Assembly (NCBI GenBank): GCA_030141605.1
Contig: JAQGDQ010000830.1
Location: forward strand, 26,779-90,778
Direction of reading: 5' to 3'
From: Tubiluchus corallicola
Taxonomy: Eukaryota > Priapulida > Priapulimorpha > Priapulimorphida > Tubiluchidae
DNA: 64,000 nt
This document shows, piece by piece, positions 54,085-64,000 of the stretch. Under the pieces are notes generated by a model. That model ran no database searches. It was given only the letters and a program-made list of their open reading frames with translations, and was not told the origin of the DNA. Numbering within the stretch: position 1 is the first letter of the stretch; every line of letters starts with the position of its first letter. The translations under genes and the position numbers were made by a program.

Positions 54085-55970
54085 GTCGCACAATTTGGAT
54101 AAAACACGCTGCACCTTGTACTTCAGTTTTAGAACTTACTCAAAACGTGTCGCATAATTTGGATGAAACACGGTGCGCTTGTACTTCACTTTTAGAACTT
54201 ACTCAAAACGTGTCACACAATTTGGATGAAACACGGTGCGCTTGTACTTCACTTTTAGAACTTACTCAAAACGTGTCGCATAATTTGGATGAAACACGGT
54301 GCGCTTGTACTTCACTTTTAGAACTTACTCAAAACGTGTCGCATAATTTGGATGAAACACGGTGCGCTTGTACTTCACTTTTAGAACTTACTCAAAACGT
54401 GTCGCACAATTTGGATGAAACACAGTGCGCTTGTACTTCAGTTTTAGAACTTACTCAAAACGTGTCACACAATTTGGATAAAACACGGTGTGCTTGTACT
54501 TCAGTTTTAGAACTTACTCAAAACGTGTCACACAATTTGGATAAAACACGGTGCGCTTGTACTACTTTTAGAACTTACTCAAAACGTGTCGCATAATTTG
54601 GATGAAACACGGTGCGCTTGTACTTCACTTTTAGAACTTACTCAAAACGTGTCGCATAATTTGGATGAAACACGGTGCGCTTGTACTTCACTTTTAGAAC
54701 TTACTCAAAACGTGTCACACAATTTGGATGAAACACAGTGCGCTTGTACTTCACTTTTAGAACTTACTCAAAATGTGTCACACAATTTGGATAAAACACG
54801 GTGCGCTTGTGCTTCAGTTTTAGAACTTACTCAAAACGTGTCACACAATTTGGATAAAACACGGTGCGCTTGTACTTCAGTTTTAGAACTTACTCAAAAC
54901 GTGTCACACAATTTGGATGAAACACGGTGCGCTTGTACTTCACTTTAGAACTTACTCAAAACGTGTCGCATAATTTGGATGAAACACGGTGCGCTTGTAC
55001 TTCACTTTTAGAACTTACTCAAAACGTGTCGCATAATTTGGATGAAACACGGTGCGCTTGTACTTCACTTTTAGAACTTACTCAAAACGTGTCGCATAAT
55101 TTGGGTGAAACACGCTGCGCTTGTACTTCACTTTTAGAACTTACTCAAAACGTGTCGCATAATTTGGATGAAACACGGTGCGCTTGTACTTCAGTTTTAG
55201 AACTTACTCAAAACGTGTCACACAATTTGGATAAAACACGGTGCGCTTGTACTTCAGTTTTAGAACTTACTCAAAACGTGTCGCATAATTTGGATGAAAC
55301 ACGGTGCGCTTGTACTTCACTTTTAGAACTTACTCAAAACGTGTCACACAATTTGGATGAAACACGGTGCGCTTGTACTTCAGTTTTAGAACTTACTCAA
55401 AACGTGTCGCATAATTTGGATGAAACACGCTGCGCTTGTACTTCAGTTTTAGAACTTACTCAAAACGTGTCGCATAATTTGGATAAAACACGGTGCGCTT
55501 GTACTTCACTTTTAGAACTTACTCAAAACGTGTCACACAATTTGGATGAAACACGGTGCACTTGTACTTCAGTTTTAGAACTTACTCAAAACGTGTCGCA
55601 TAATTTGGATGAAACACGCTGCGCTTGTACTTCAGTTTTAGAACTTACTCAAAACGTGTCGCATAATTTGGATAAAACACGGTGCGCTTGTACTTCACTT
55701 TTAGAACTTACTCAAAACGTGTCACACAATTTGGATGAAACACGGTGCGCTTGTACTTCAGTTTTAGAACTTACTCAAAACGTGTCGCATAATTTGGATG
55801 AAACACGCTGCGCTTGTACTTCAGTTTTAGAACTTACTCAAAACGTGTCGCATAATTTGGATAAAACACGGTGCGCTTGTACTTCACTTTTAGAACTTAC
55901 TCAAAACGTGTCACACAATTTGGATGAAACACGGTGCGCTTGTACTTCAGTTTTAGAACTTACTCAAAAA
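54085..55970 (+). repeat. 63-bp minisatellite with a 189-bp higher-order period
   Basis: About 30 units of CTTTTAGAACTTACTCAAAA + CGTGTCGCATAATTTGGATG + AAACACGGTGCGCTTGTACTT. Two main unit types differ at TCGCAT/TCACAC, GATGAA/GATAAA, CGG/CGC and CTT/GTT. From about 55330 on, a three-unit (189-bp) pattern repeats more than three times. The unit is 21 codons, so a frame encoding LLELTQNVSHNLDETRCACT stays open for 348 codons, but 1- or 3-bp indels near 54107, 54563 and 54945 break it. Coding is possible but not supported by start, splice or flanking evidence. Confidence 0.93.
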
Positions 55971-55974
55971 TGAA

Positions 55975-56285
55975 CTACAATGTATGCAATTGTGGCTCAA
56001 CATCACAGCATATTTGCCTCTGCGAATACAAAGCTTTTTGTTTACACACTTTTACTAATGTAATTAGCGGCAGTTCATATTTGTGTATTTGTTTTGGGAA
56101 CGATAATTGCCTTCTTGAAGTAAACAATATATAATAGGTATTTGTGTTCGGAACTTGCTGTAGTCATAATTCACAAAATCGGTTTCTGCCGCGGTTACTC
56201 TATTTAAACGAAGCGCTCAAAACAAACAAGTGTTACAATAGGGAGGACTTCACAATCTTCTGACTAGAGCTTTTTGACCTAAGAG
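55975..56285. other. Intergenic, nothing recognised
   Basis: No supported gene; a 66-codon frame running out of the array ends at 56134. Confidence 0.4.
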
Positions 56286-56289
56286 CAAA

Positions 56290-56765
56290 TTATATATATA
56301 TATATACATAATAATCTTTATTTGCATTGAAAAATCGATATTCATAGCTATAAAAGCATAAAAGAACATCGCAGCATGAGAATAAAATTCACACAACTGT
56401 TAAAGGCAAATGCGTCCAGTGCAAACTAAAAACTACTGTGCTAAACATTTAAAACAAAATATACATTATAATATTACACGGAAATTATAATAGACTATAT
56501 ACAATAAATACATATAATTTAAAATGGACGTGGGTAAATAAAAATTGCGGATGAATATATATTATCGTTTACGTATGTTGGGTTTTCAAAACGATTTAAT
56601 GTGTGTATTTTTAATTTTGATTTGAATTCGTCGAAAGACTTGATTTGTTTTAAATTTGATGGCAGGGTATTCCAAAATTGAATTCCTTGTTTAGTGATAG
56701 AATTATTGCCGTATTTGTTGCCGTATAATAAGATCTGTAAGATTTTATTGACACGCGAAGGACAA
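56290..56765 (-). mobile_element. CR1/L2-like LINE 3' end fragment
   Basis: It has a TATATA microsatellite and ATCTTTATTTGCATTG tail at 56288-56325, the AAATGCGTCCAGTGCA block at 56408, and a terminal coding block at about 56640-56720 nearly identical to 31045-31150 (GATTTGTTTTAAATTTGATG then GGCAGGGTATTCCAAA). So it is the same subfamily as the LINE fragment at 30945-31620 and related to LINE A. Heavily 5'-truncated. Confidence 0.75.
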
Positions 56766-56958
56766 TAATAAGATTGGATAACAAAAAATAGTCAAGCAAT
56801 GGAATTCTCTTCCTCTGAACGTGTGAATGAGTCCCCTCCAGTAACTTATTGAGTCAAAAATTACTGAAAATTAACTCTCCAACACATTTGCAGACACGTA
56901 TAAGTTGTAATTTTACTCTTTGTCTTTCCCCGTATCCATTTCAACCTTACCTTAGACC

Positions 56959-57600
56959 TTAGTCCTTCCTGCGCATTGATGCACATTGGGCAGACAGCAT
57001 TTTCCACTGAGTTCTATCAGCGGCTTCGTTCTCTACGTTTTCCCAACGTATGTTGACAGCTCGAAGGTCTTCTTTGAAGGATCTGCGCCACGTTGTTTTT
57101 GGCCGACCTCTTTTTCGTTTCCCACCAGGTGGTTCCCACTGTACTGCTGTTTTGGCGTAACGACTTTCTGATAGACGGAGAATATGTCCAGCCAGTTTCA
57201 TTCTTCTCTCTGTAACTATATCTTGTAACCGCAATGACTGCGCTCGTTGTAGAACTTCTACATTGGTGACATGGTCGCGGTAGGAGATTTTTAGTATCTT
57301 TCGAAGGCATTTTTGGTGGAAGACGTTCAGTTTCTTTGATAACTCCGCTGTGACTTTCCAGGTTTCGCTGGCATAGAGAGCCGTTGGCAGCACAATGGCG
57401 TTGTACAGACGAAGTTTGATTTTCATGTCAATTTTCTTGCTTGTCCAGATTTTTCCCATCTTCCTAAATACTGCTGTTGCTTTGCCGATTCTCCCCCTGA
57501 TGTCATTTTCTGTACCTCCATTACAGGTCATCACACTGCCCAGATATGAAAAACTGGTAACGTTCTTAATCCATTTCAACATCTCTTGTTTATTATTGTG
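56959..57600 (-). pseudogene. RTE-like LINE ORF2 C-terminus
   Basis: About 210 residues in one open frame: FSYLGSVMTCNGGTENDIRG, then KLRLYNAIVLPTALYASETW, FHQKCLRKILKISYRDHVTN, RRMKLAGHILRL and GGKRKRGRPKTTWRRSF, ending SMRRKD. This is the well-conserved post-RT region of RTE-type endonuclease-RT proteins. No RT or endonuclease lies upstream: the element is truncated where a CACAAGT satellite begins at about 57600. The frame is intact over this length, so it is younger than the other LINE relics. Confidence 0.8.
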
Positions 57601-58005
57601 ACGGGAACACAAGTCACAAATCACAGTCACAAGTTACAGTCACAATCACAAGTCACAGTCACAAATCACAGTCACAAGTTACAGTCACAAGTCACAGACA
57701 CGAGTCACAGTCATAAGTTACAGTCACAATCACAAGTCACAGAGACAAGTTACAGTCATAAGTCACAGTCACAAGTCACCACATGAAGTTACAGTCAAAA
57801 TTACAGTCACAATCACAAGTTACACTCACAAGTGACAGCCGCAAGTCACAGTCACAAGTCACAGTCACGAGTCACAGTCATAAGTTACACTCACAAGTGA
57901 CAGTCACAAGTCACAGTCACAAGTTACAGTCACAGTCACAAGACACAGTCACAGTCACAAGTTACAGTCTCAAGTCACAGTCACAGTCACAAGTCAAATT
58001 ACATA
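57600..58005 (+). repeat. CAGTCACAAGT-type minisatellite
   Basis: About 400 bp of CACAGTCACAAGT and TTACAGTCACAA variants, 6-13 bp sub-units. It adjoins the truncated end of the RTE-like LINE. Confidence 0.93.
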
Positions 58006-58440
58006 AACATTGGCTAACTTATACATATAATTATAAAATCTAGGTATCTAACAGAATTCAAATTTTGATAATAGATTAAAGTTCTTAAATTTTGGATGTT
58101 AATGTCGCGTATTTTGTATTTTTTCTTAAATAGCAACTAGGTAAACCGTTTCCTTGCTTTGTAATTTTTGTATTTTCAGGTTTTCTTTGTGCTTAACATA
58201 TATTTCAAATAATCATTATATTTTTTTAAGATCACTATAGCAAATTAAAATTGGTGCATATTCATATTCATATTCATATTTGTATTCGTTCTCATTCATA
58301 TCATTTCACTAATCTAACCCTACTAATTTCCATCTCTTGTGCTCTATATTATCAAATCCATCATTTTTACCTTCCCTTTTGCATCCTAACAGCTGCTCCA
58401 TTAATTGCATCAGAGTCGCGCAAGCAATGCTTTTTTCACT
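58006..58440. other. Intergenic, nothing recognised
   Basis: AT-rich with a CATATT simple repeat at 58257-58280. Confidence 0.4.
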
Positions 58441-58444
58441 AGAA

Positions 58445-59239
58445 TGCAAGCAACAATTTATGTAGTTGCAAGCAACAATTTATGTAGATGCAAGCAACAA
58501 TTTATGTAGTTGCCATGTCATGCTTATTTTATTAAAATATTGTGCAGCGGTGTATGCATTCTATTTACCGTGGCTATTATAATCGTGTTTTGTGTTGTTT
58601 TGTGTTGTTTTGTGTTGCTTTGTGTTGTTTTGTGTTGTCATAGTGAAATAAACAAGGTGTAAATAAGTCGAATAAATTACAGTAAACAGCTGAAATATTT
58701 CTATTCTTTGCTCTATTCATTTACCTCAATTATTTTACAAAAAGGATCCGCCCCGCGTCTTAGCAACGCCCCGTTGCAGCTTCCGAAGCGAACTCAGCGT
58801 CTGCATCTTATTAATTCAGGGCGTGATAACATCTCCTGCGCTGATTGGACAACAAACAAACAAGGAAAGATCCTAGGGAGAGATCCCGCTGACATCACAA
58901 CATCATCACATTTTTGTATCCGTACGTTAGGACCTGTATTTGTTGATATTTACGTCGTTAGCTTTGTTTACCACGCTGCTCATCACCTCGTATGTGTAAA
59001 CAATAATTTGATTCATAATAATTACAGTGGCAGCCATCTTGGAAATATTCTCTGCAGAAAAGTAATAATAACGTGATTTCAATTCAATTCAAGATTCGTT
59101 TATTCCACTTAATACCACACATCACAGAGTCAATGTTACAGTTCGAAATAATTTAGTTTACAATTCAACAATTATTTAAAGGAGTATAGAAGACATGATG
59201 ATGTTTCATATACTATCCCATTTTCAAGTCCGATAAAAA
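58445..59239 (+). repeat. Left arm of a large inverted repeat
   Basis: About 795 bp matching 62895-63660 in reverse complement. In order: three 22-bp units (GCAAGCAACAATTTATGTAGTT), five TTTTGTGTTG units, a GC-richer block with a 122-codon frame (58708-59076), and a junction segment to 59239. The 369-bp frame is identical in both arms at the protein level. I see one substitution (59205 region) and repeat-number differences between arms. Confidence 0.93.
58708..59076 (+). other. Promoter-like GC-richer block with a 122-codon frame (left arm)
   Basis: The frame has no recognisable domain and I do not call it a gene, though its identity with 63426-63058 is notable. The DNA holds promoter-like words: CCGCCCCG (58750, GC box), TAGCAACG and CGTTGCAGC (RFX-like halves), TGATTGG (58842, inverted CCAAT) and GGCAGCCATCTTGG (59031, YY1-like). 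These are word matches, not proven sites. Confidence 0.4.
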
Positions 59240-59790
59240 GCATACATTTTAACACAATTAATACCGCAAAAGCGTTTCTGATAATTAAATAATAGATTAA
59301 AAACTTAGTTAACGACGGGCGAGCCCAAGTATTGATGACATCACAAACTAACATGATTTTCAACAGCAAAAATGTTCTACGAGCGTGTTGCACGTGTTTG
59401 TGAAAGAGAAAATTGAAATACAGTGTTACTCTAAGATATTCAGTATGATGTACTAAAACTAGGCAAGTTTTAAGATAAAAATTCAAATTTCAAATTTGCC
59501 CCCGTACTCACGCATGAGCCGTCGAACGTGTGTTGTTCGTTAGAAACTAACGCATCTGAACTGAGAGGTACAGCACCTGTTTTTGTGCAATGCGTTTCCG
59601 AAATGCAGGCGCTAGTGCACATCTAACTTGCGAATGGTGAAATGCATGTAACAGCAAAGAATTAGTGGCGCGAACGCGAAATTGTGTTTGTGTGGAAATA
59701 ATTCTTTCACGTAAGTCATTTTTGAAAAAAATAGCATGTTTCCTTTCAATATTTTAAAGAGTTGATTGTTTTGACCTACAGTTGCACCAG
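59160..59790 (+). repeat. Dispersed repeat, copy C (inverted relative to A and B)
   Basis: Plus-strand equivalent of the minus-strand sequence of copies A and B. The exon-1-like segment is at about 59653-59710, with an intact CAC|GTAAGT donor, but the start codon is GTG in place of ATG and a hydrophobic Val codon has become Glu. It is contiguous with the left inverted arm, so the arm and this repeat may be parts of one larger element. No Gly-rich exon follows. Confidence 0.75.
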
Positions 59791-59929
59791 TACGACAACA
59801 TACACACTAATTCAGAATTCATATATCCACGGCCATATTAATTAAATCTTAGTCTTTTCATTTTTTTTTGTGCATAGTTGTAAATACGTTTGATTTTATT
59901 CGTCGTTACTTTCCATTACTGCACAGTAG

Positions 59930-60060
59930 TTTAGATTGCACTGACGCATTTGCCTTTAGCAGTGTAAGTTTTTATTAACTAACACTGATTGATCATTTCT
60001 GTAAAGTTTTTATCAGTGATTATCAATGTATTTTAATGGCAAATAAAGATTATTATATAT
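59930..60060 (+). mobile_element. LINE 3' tail fragment
   Basis: TGCACTGACGCATTTGCCTTT at about 59937, then TTTTAATGGCAAATAAAGAT and a TATA microsatellite. The same words mark the ends of the CR1/L2-like LINEs at 720-870 and 56290-56430, here in plus orientation. Confidence 0.6.
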
Positions 60061-60152
60061 ATCACCTTTGCCTGTTATATATATTTATATATATATTATA
60101 ACTTTATTATATATATTATATAATATATATATATGTATATATATATTGCTTG

Positions 60153-60187
<35 letters not shown>

Positions 60188-60202
60188 TTATTATAACTTT
60201 AT

Positions 60203-60235
<33 letters not shown>

Positions 60236-60240
60236 AGAGG
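60050..60240. repeat. TATA-rich palindromic simple sequence
   Basis: About 190 bp of AT dinucleotides with CACCTTTGCCTGTTA near 60063 and AAGAGGCAAAGGTGA near 60235 in inverted orientation, so the whole tract can fold back on itself. Confidence 0.8.
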
Positions 60241-60244
60241 CAAA

Positions 60245-61180
60245 GGTGATTTATTCATACACCTTAATCATTCATTTGTATACAAGTATGACGTTAGCTC
60301 ATATTTCTTAGTACATATTTTATATATATATACATAGTTTAAGATTGGGTCCGGTTTTGTTTTAGTTACAATTTAACAATGTAAATAATGTAGAGAAAGC
60401 TACCATAATGTGTTGTGTCACAAATCCCGCTGAAGCCTAGCTTGACTGGAAACTTGAAAGGCGAAATAGAAGGCACAGTCTAACAGTTATGCTTAGTGAA
60501 AGGAGAAAAAATTAGGAGAGAAGGAAAAAAGAAAATTTGATTGACTACAAAATAATTACTTATTTTAAAACGCCACCCTGTATAATTATTTAAATGAATT
60601 GTATCATTAGCGTTCAAATGCTGCTATAATGTTCTAGTTATCACACTAACTAGGCTATGAATTATCGTATGGAGGAATACACTGGATTGTTTTCCCCCAT
60701 AGTATTGGGTCTGGTTTTGCTTTAAATTTTCCACTTGTAGGACATAGTTATTGTTATTGGTTAATGTATAGCACGAAACTTTTCCTCTTTCTGTAACCGT
60801 CAGAGGCATTGGTGTAACAAAGGGGTTGTAACGAAGACATATTATGGGATACTGGATTGTTTTCAAAGTTAATTCATTTAGTTTATCTATATTTGTCTAG
60901 AATTTTCTTTTTTTCTTTCTTAAACTTTAACTCGGTTAGTTTCCTTGGAGTAAAAGATGATTATTTTAAGTCAACTTTTAATGCAAAACATTTATAGTTA
61001 AAAACAACGTAACTTTACTGAAGCTTTCACGTTAAAAAGTTTAAAATCATGCCAAATGCTTCTACTAGTTGCTGCTGTCATCATCAGTGGTAAATTTACA
61101 AACAAACAACCAATTTATATAAACAGAGCCTGTTATGTACTAATTAAGTTGTTAACAGAAGCCAAATAGGTAATGAATAA
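60245..61180. other. Intergenic with two repeat-edge motifs
   Basis: GGGTCCGGTTTTGTTTT at about 60346 and GGGTCTGGTTTTGCTTTAAA at about 60705 match the intronic edge of the dispersed repeat but lack the rest of it. The 80-codon minus frame at 60624-60866 has no recognisable domain. Confidence 0.45.
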
Positions 61181-61184
61181 GCAT

Positions 61185-61432
61185 CGTCATCACCCTAACT
61201 ACTGTCATTATCATTATCGTCATCATCAGCATCATCACCATCGCCATCATTGATATCATTTTTATCATCACCACCACCATCTTCTTCTTCATCATCATCT
61301 TCATCATCGTCATCATCATTGTCGTCATCATCATCATCATTATCATCACCACCATCATTATCATCATCATCTTCTTCTTCTCCTTTTTCTTCGTCATCAT
61401 CACCACCACCATCATCATCATCATAGTTTATT
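61185..61432 (+). repeat. (TCA)n-type trinucleotide tract
   Basis: Impure ATC/TCA/TTC/ACC trinucleotides over about 245 bp. It yields a Met-rich minus-strand frame without coding meaning. Confidence 0.93.
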
Positions 61433-62030
61433 TCAAGACCGGTTTTAATGCACGCAGCTCACTATTTTGCACCAACCTTTCTGACGCGCATCAAGGGGGA
61501 TACTTTTTAGCGCTTACCACGCTGCCAATGATTTTGCACAGATGATCTTTATTGTGTTAAATTCGCACCATGTGCCCGAGAAAAGAGGTTCTTTTACACA
61601 AGGCGAGGAGTGATAACTAAATGAAAGGCACCAGTTTGTGATTACGTTTAACTGCGCGAAACTAACTCGAAATGCACGACGGGTAATTGTACGAATCACC
61701 TGATAATTTCTTAAACATGATTCGAATTTGTTTCGCAAGCAATAAACATTATAACAGTGGCAAAAACCAAACGAGGCAGATTAGAGCCATTATGGGGCGC
61801 GTGGTTTTCATGAATGCGTAAAGCGAAACCGAGTGAGAACGGGGCAATAATCTAGTCACTGGGTGGATTCTTAGGGCAACTTGTGGGAGGTGGGGAAGGT
61901 GGGAGAGGCATTGCGATCTACACTATAGATTGTTTTGATCTACAGTTTATGATTAGGTCTGGTTTTGCTTTAAAGAATGGTAAATAAAACGACAGTAAAA
62001 GCAAGAACGCAGTAACTGAATATCTGGGAT
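61433..62030. other. Intergenic with one repeat-edge motif
   Basis: No gene. At about 61935-61980 the words TTGTTTTGATCTACAGTTTA and AGGTCTGGTTTTGCTTTAAA match the intron-side edge of the dispersed repeat in plus orientation. Confidence 0.45.
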
Positions 62031-62035
62031 ATCAT

Positions 62036-62146
62036 AAGGATGATGATGATAAAGATGATGGTGATGATGATGAAGGTGACGACGACGACGACGACGACGA
62101 CGATGATGATGATGATGATGGTAACGACGACGACGACGACGACGGC

Positions 62147-62242
<96 letters not shown>

Positions 62243-62254
62243 AATGATGATGAA

Positions 62255-62342
<88 letters not shown>
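62036..62342 (+). repeat. (GAT)n / (GAC)n trinucleotide array
   Basis: About 100 GAT units with blocks of GAC. Homopolymeric Asp, Met and Ser frames arise from it. Confidence 0.97.
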
Positions 62343-62344
62343 GC

Positions 62345-62894
62345 GAAATTAAGGCACAAGAAAACACTTTACATAGATAAAGCTCAAAAAAATCAAACGT
62401 GACTGAAAAGTAAAGATGTCGCTTTTTCACATTTCCTTTCTTTCAGTGAAAAACCATCATTAATTTAACATCTTGAAATCAAGATTATAATTAATGAGGC
62501 AACACAGTGTTCGTCAGATGCAGTGACGTAACATCAGTTTAAATCTGTGATTATTTGCTGAGTGTGACGGTAATTAAGACGAAACACGGGAATTTGCCTC
62601 TCCAGCCGTTCAGTACTGGATGCTGAGGGTAATTTGAGCAGCAATGTAAGAATTTAAAGTTGTTAAGCTTCTTCTAGACGCCACGGGGATTACAACTGTC
62701 TCACGACCATAGGTGAGGAGAGGCTTCTCTTCCAGATGTCTTCTCTTCCACTGGCGCTGGTTTCATTCTGTAAGCCTTTATCATAATTACTTTGTGTATT
62801 AAAAGAGGGAGGTACGTTAAAATTTACTCCTTTTCTTTTCTATATTTTTCACTATTTTCTATTCTTACCTGTGGGTTTTTTCGTCTTTCGTTAG
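62345..62894. other. Non-coding, nothing recognised
   Basis: Sequence inside the inverted-repeat spacer. No frame or repeat is supported. Confidence 0.4.
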
Positions 62895-63660
62895 TTTTTA
62901 TCGGACTTGAAAATGGGATAGTATATGAAAAATCATCATGTCTTCTATACTCCTTTAAATAATTGTTGAATTGTAAACTAAATTATTTCGAACTGTAACA
63001 TTGACTCTGTGATGTGTGGTATTAAGTGGAATAAACGAATCTTGAATTGAATTGAAATCACGTTATTATTACTTTTCTGCAGAGAATATTTCCAAGATGG
63101 CTGCCACTGTAATTATTATGAATCAAATTATTGTTTACACATACGAGGTGATGAGCAGCGTGGTAAACAAAGCTAACGACGTAAATATCAACAAATACAG
63201 GTCCTAACGTACGGATACAAAAATGTGATGATGTTGTGATGTCAGCGGGATCTCTCCCTAGGATCTTTCCTTGTTTGTTTGTTGTCCAATCAGCGCAGGA
63301 GATGTTATCACGCCCTGAATTAATAAGATGCAGACGCTGAGTTCGCTTCGGAAGCTGCAACGGGGCGTTGCTAAGACGCGGGGCGGATCCTTTTTGTAAA
63401 ATAATTGAGGTAAATGAATAGAGCAAAGAATAGAAATATTTCAGCTGTTTACTGTAATTTATTCGACTTATTTACACCTTGTTTATTTCACTATGACAAC
63501 ACAAAACAACACAAAGCAACACAAAACAACACAAAACAACACAAAACAACACAAAACAACACAAAACACGATTATAATAGCCACGGTAAATAGAATGCAT
63601 ACACCGCTGCACAATATTTTAATAAAATAAGCATGATATGGCAACTACATAAATTGTTGC
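62895..63660 (-). repeat. Right arm of the large inverted repeat
   Basis: Reverse complement of 58445-59239. The junction segment, the 122-codon block (63426-63058) and the ACAAAACAAC units (seven here, five on the left) match closely. It lacks dispersed repeat copy C beyond 62895, so the homology ends sharply there. Confidence 0.93.
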
Positions 63661-64000
63661 TTGCATCTACATAAATTGTTGCTTGCAACTACATAAATTG
63701 TTGCTTGCAACTACATAAATTGTTGCTTGCAACTACATAAATTGTTGCTTGCAACTACATAAATTTTTGCTTGCAACTACATAAATTGTTGCTTGCAACT
63801 ACATAAATTGTTGCTTGCATCTACATAAATTGTTGCTTGCAACTACATAAATTGTTGCTTGCAACTACATAAATTGTTGCTTGCAACTACATAAATTGTT
63901 GCTTGCATCTACATAAATTGTTGCTTGCAACTACATAAATTGTTGCTTGCAACTACATAAATTGTTGCTTGCATCTACATAAATTGTTGCTTGCAACTAC
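63645..64000 (+). repeat. 22-bp tandem array at the outer edge of the right arm
   Basis: About 16 units of AACTACATAAATTGTTGCTTGC, some starting AT in place of AA, running off the window. The left arm has only about three such units. Confidence 0.96.

Noticed and set aside
57586-58043. His/Ser/Gln-rich frames of 66-86 codons
   Set aside because: They are translations of the CACAGT satellite.
58708-59076. Calling the repeated 122-codon frame a protein gene
   Set aside because: No domain, signal or codon evidence, and it lies in a repeat arm; identity is explained by DNA-level duplication.
63645-64000. Regular 22-bp repeats resembling a CRISPR array
   Set aside because: Units are directly adjacent with no unique spacers, no cas genes are present and the context is an animal genome.

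Overview
The window reads as AT-rich, intron-bearing nuclear DNA of an animal, probably a marine invertebrate. Evidence: spliced genes with signal-peptide exons, GT-AG introns, LINEs of CR1/L2-like, Jockey/I-like and RTE-like type, a Ty3/gypsy LTR retrotransposon, hAT-type MITEs, degenerate TTAGGG repeats and many micro- and minisatellites. The species cannot be told from sequence alone. Nothing looks bacterial or viral.

Host genes are few. Two encode secreted Gly/Tyr-rich structural-type proteins on the minus strand (7732-8998; and 19836-20273 with a proposed first exon at 28533-28565). Two are leucine-rich-repeat type I membrane-protein genes: a complete two-exon model at 40555-43317 (+) and the terminal exon of a paralogue at 46748-47271 (-). 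A C2H2 zinc-finger relic lies near 17.9-18.35 kb.

Layout. 0.7-4.8 kb: decayed CR1/L2-like LINE (-) with an esterase-like ORF1 end and a 2A-like motif at the start of ORF2. 5.9-6.2 kb: possible solo LTR. 7.7-9.6 kb: Gly-rich gene 1, whose promoter and first exon lie in a dispersed repeat. 9.8-11.6 kb: LINE relic interrupted by a hAT MITE with perfect 8-bp target duplication. 12.7-17.9 kb: satellites, including a 3.9-kb array of ~35-bp units with higher-order structure. 18.6-31.6 kb: LINE fragments, Gly-rich gene 2, and a decayed Jockey/I-like LINE (+) lying inside the proposed intron of that gene. 31.6-39.6 kb: a nearly intact Ty3/gypsy element with long LTRs and integrase placed before reverse transcriptase (Gmr1-like order), directly followed by degenerate telomere-like repeats. 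40.5-47.3 kb: the LRR gene pair with minisatellites and a second hAT MITE between them. 47.7-56 kb: minisatellites of 39, 72 and 63 bp, a G/T-only pentanucleotide array and a foldback element. 56.3-58 kb: LINE ends, including an RTE-like C-terminus. 58.4-64 kb: two ~0.8-kb near-identical inverted arms flanking ~3.7 kb, with a 22-bp tandem array on their outer sides.

The main biological points are: (1) a Gmr1-like retrotransposon with a SCAN-related capsid region and a patchwork LTR pair; (2) a dispersed repeat that carries a 5' region, a signal-peptide exon and a splice donor, used by one Gly-rich gene and present as two broken orphan copies; (3) a large inverted repeat built partly from the same repeat family.
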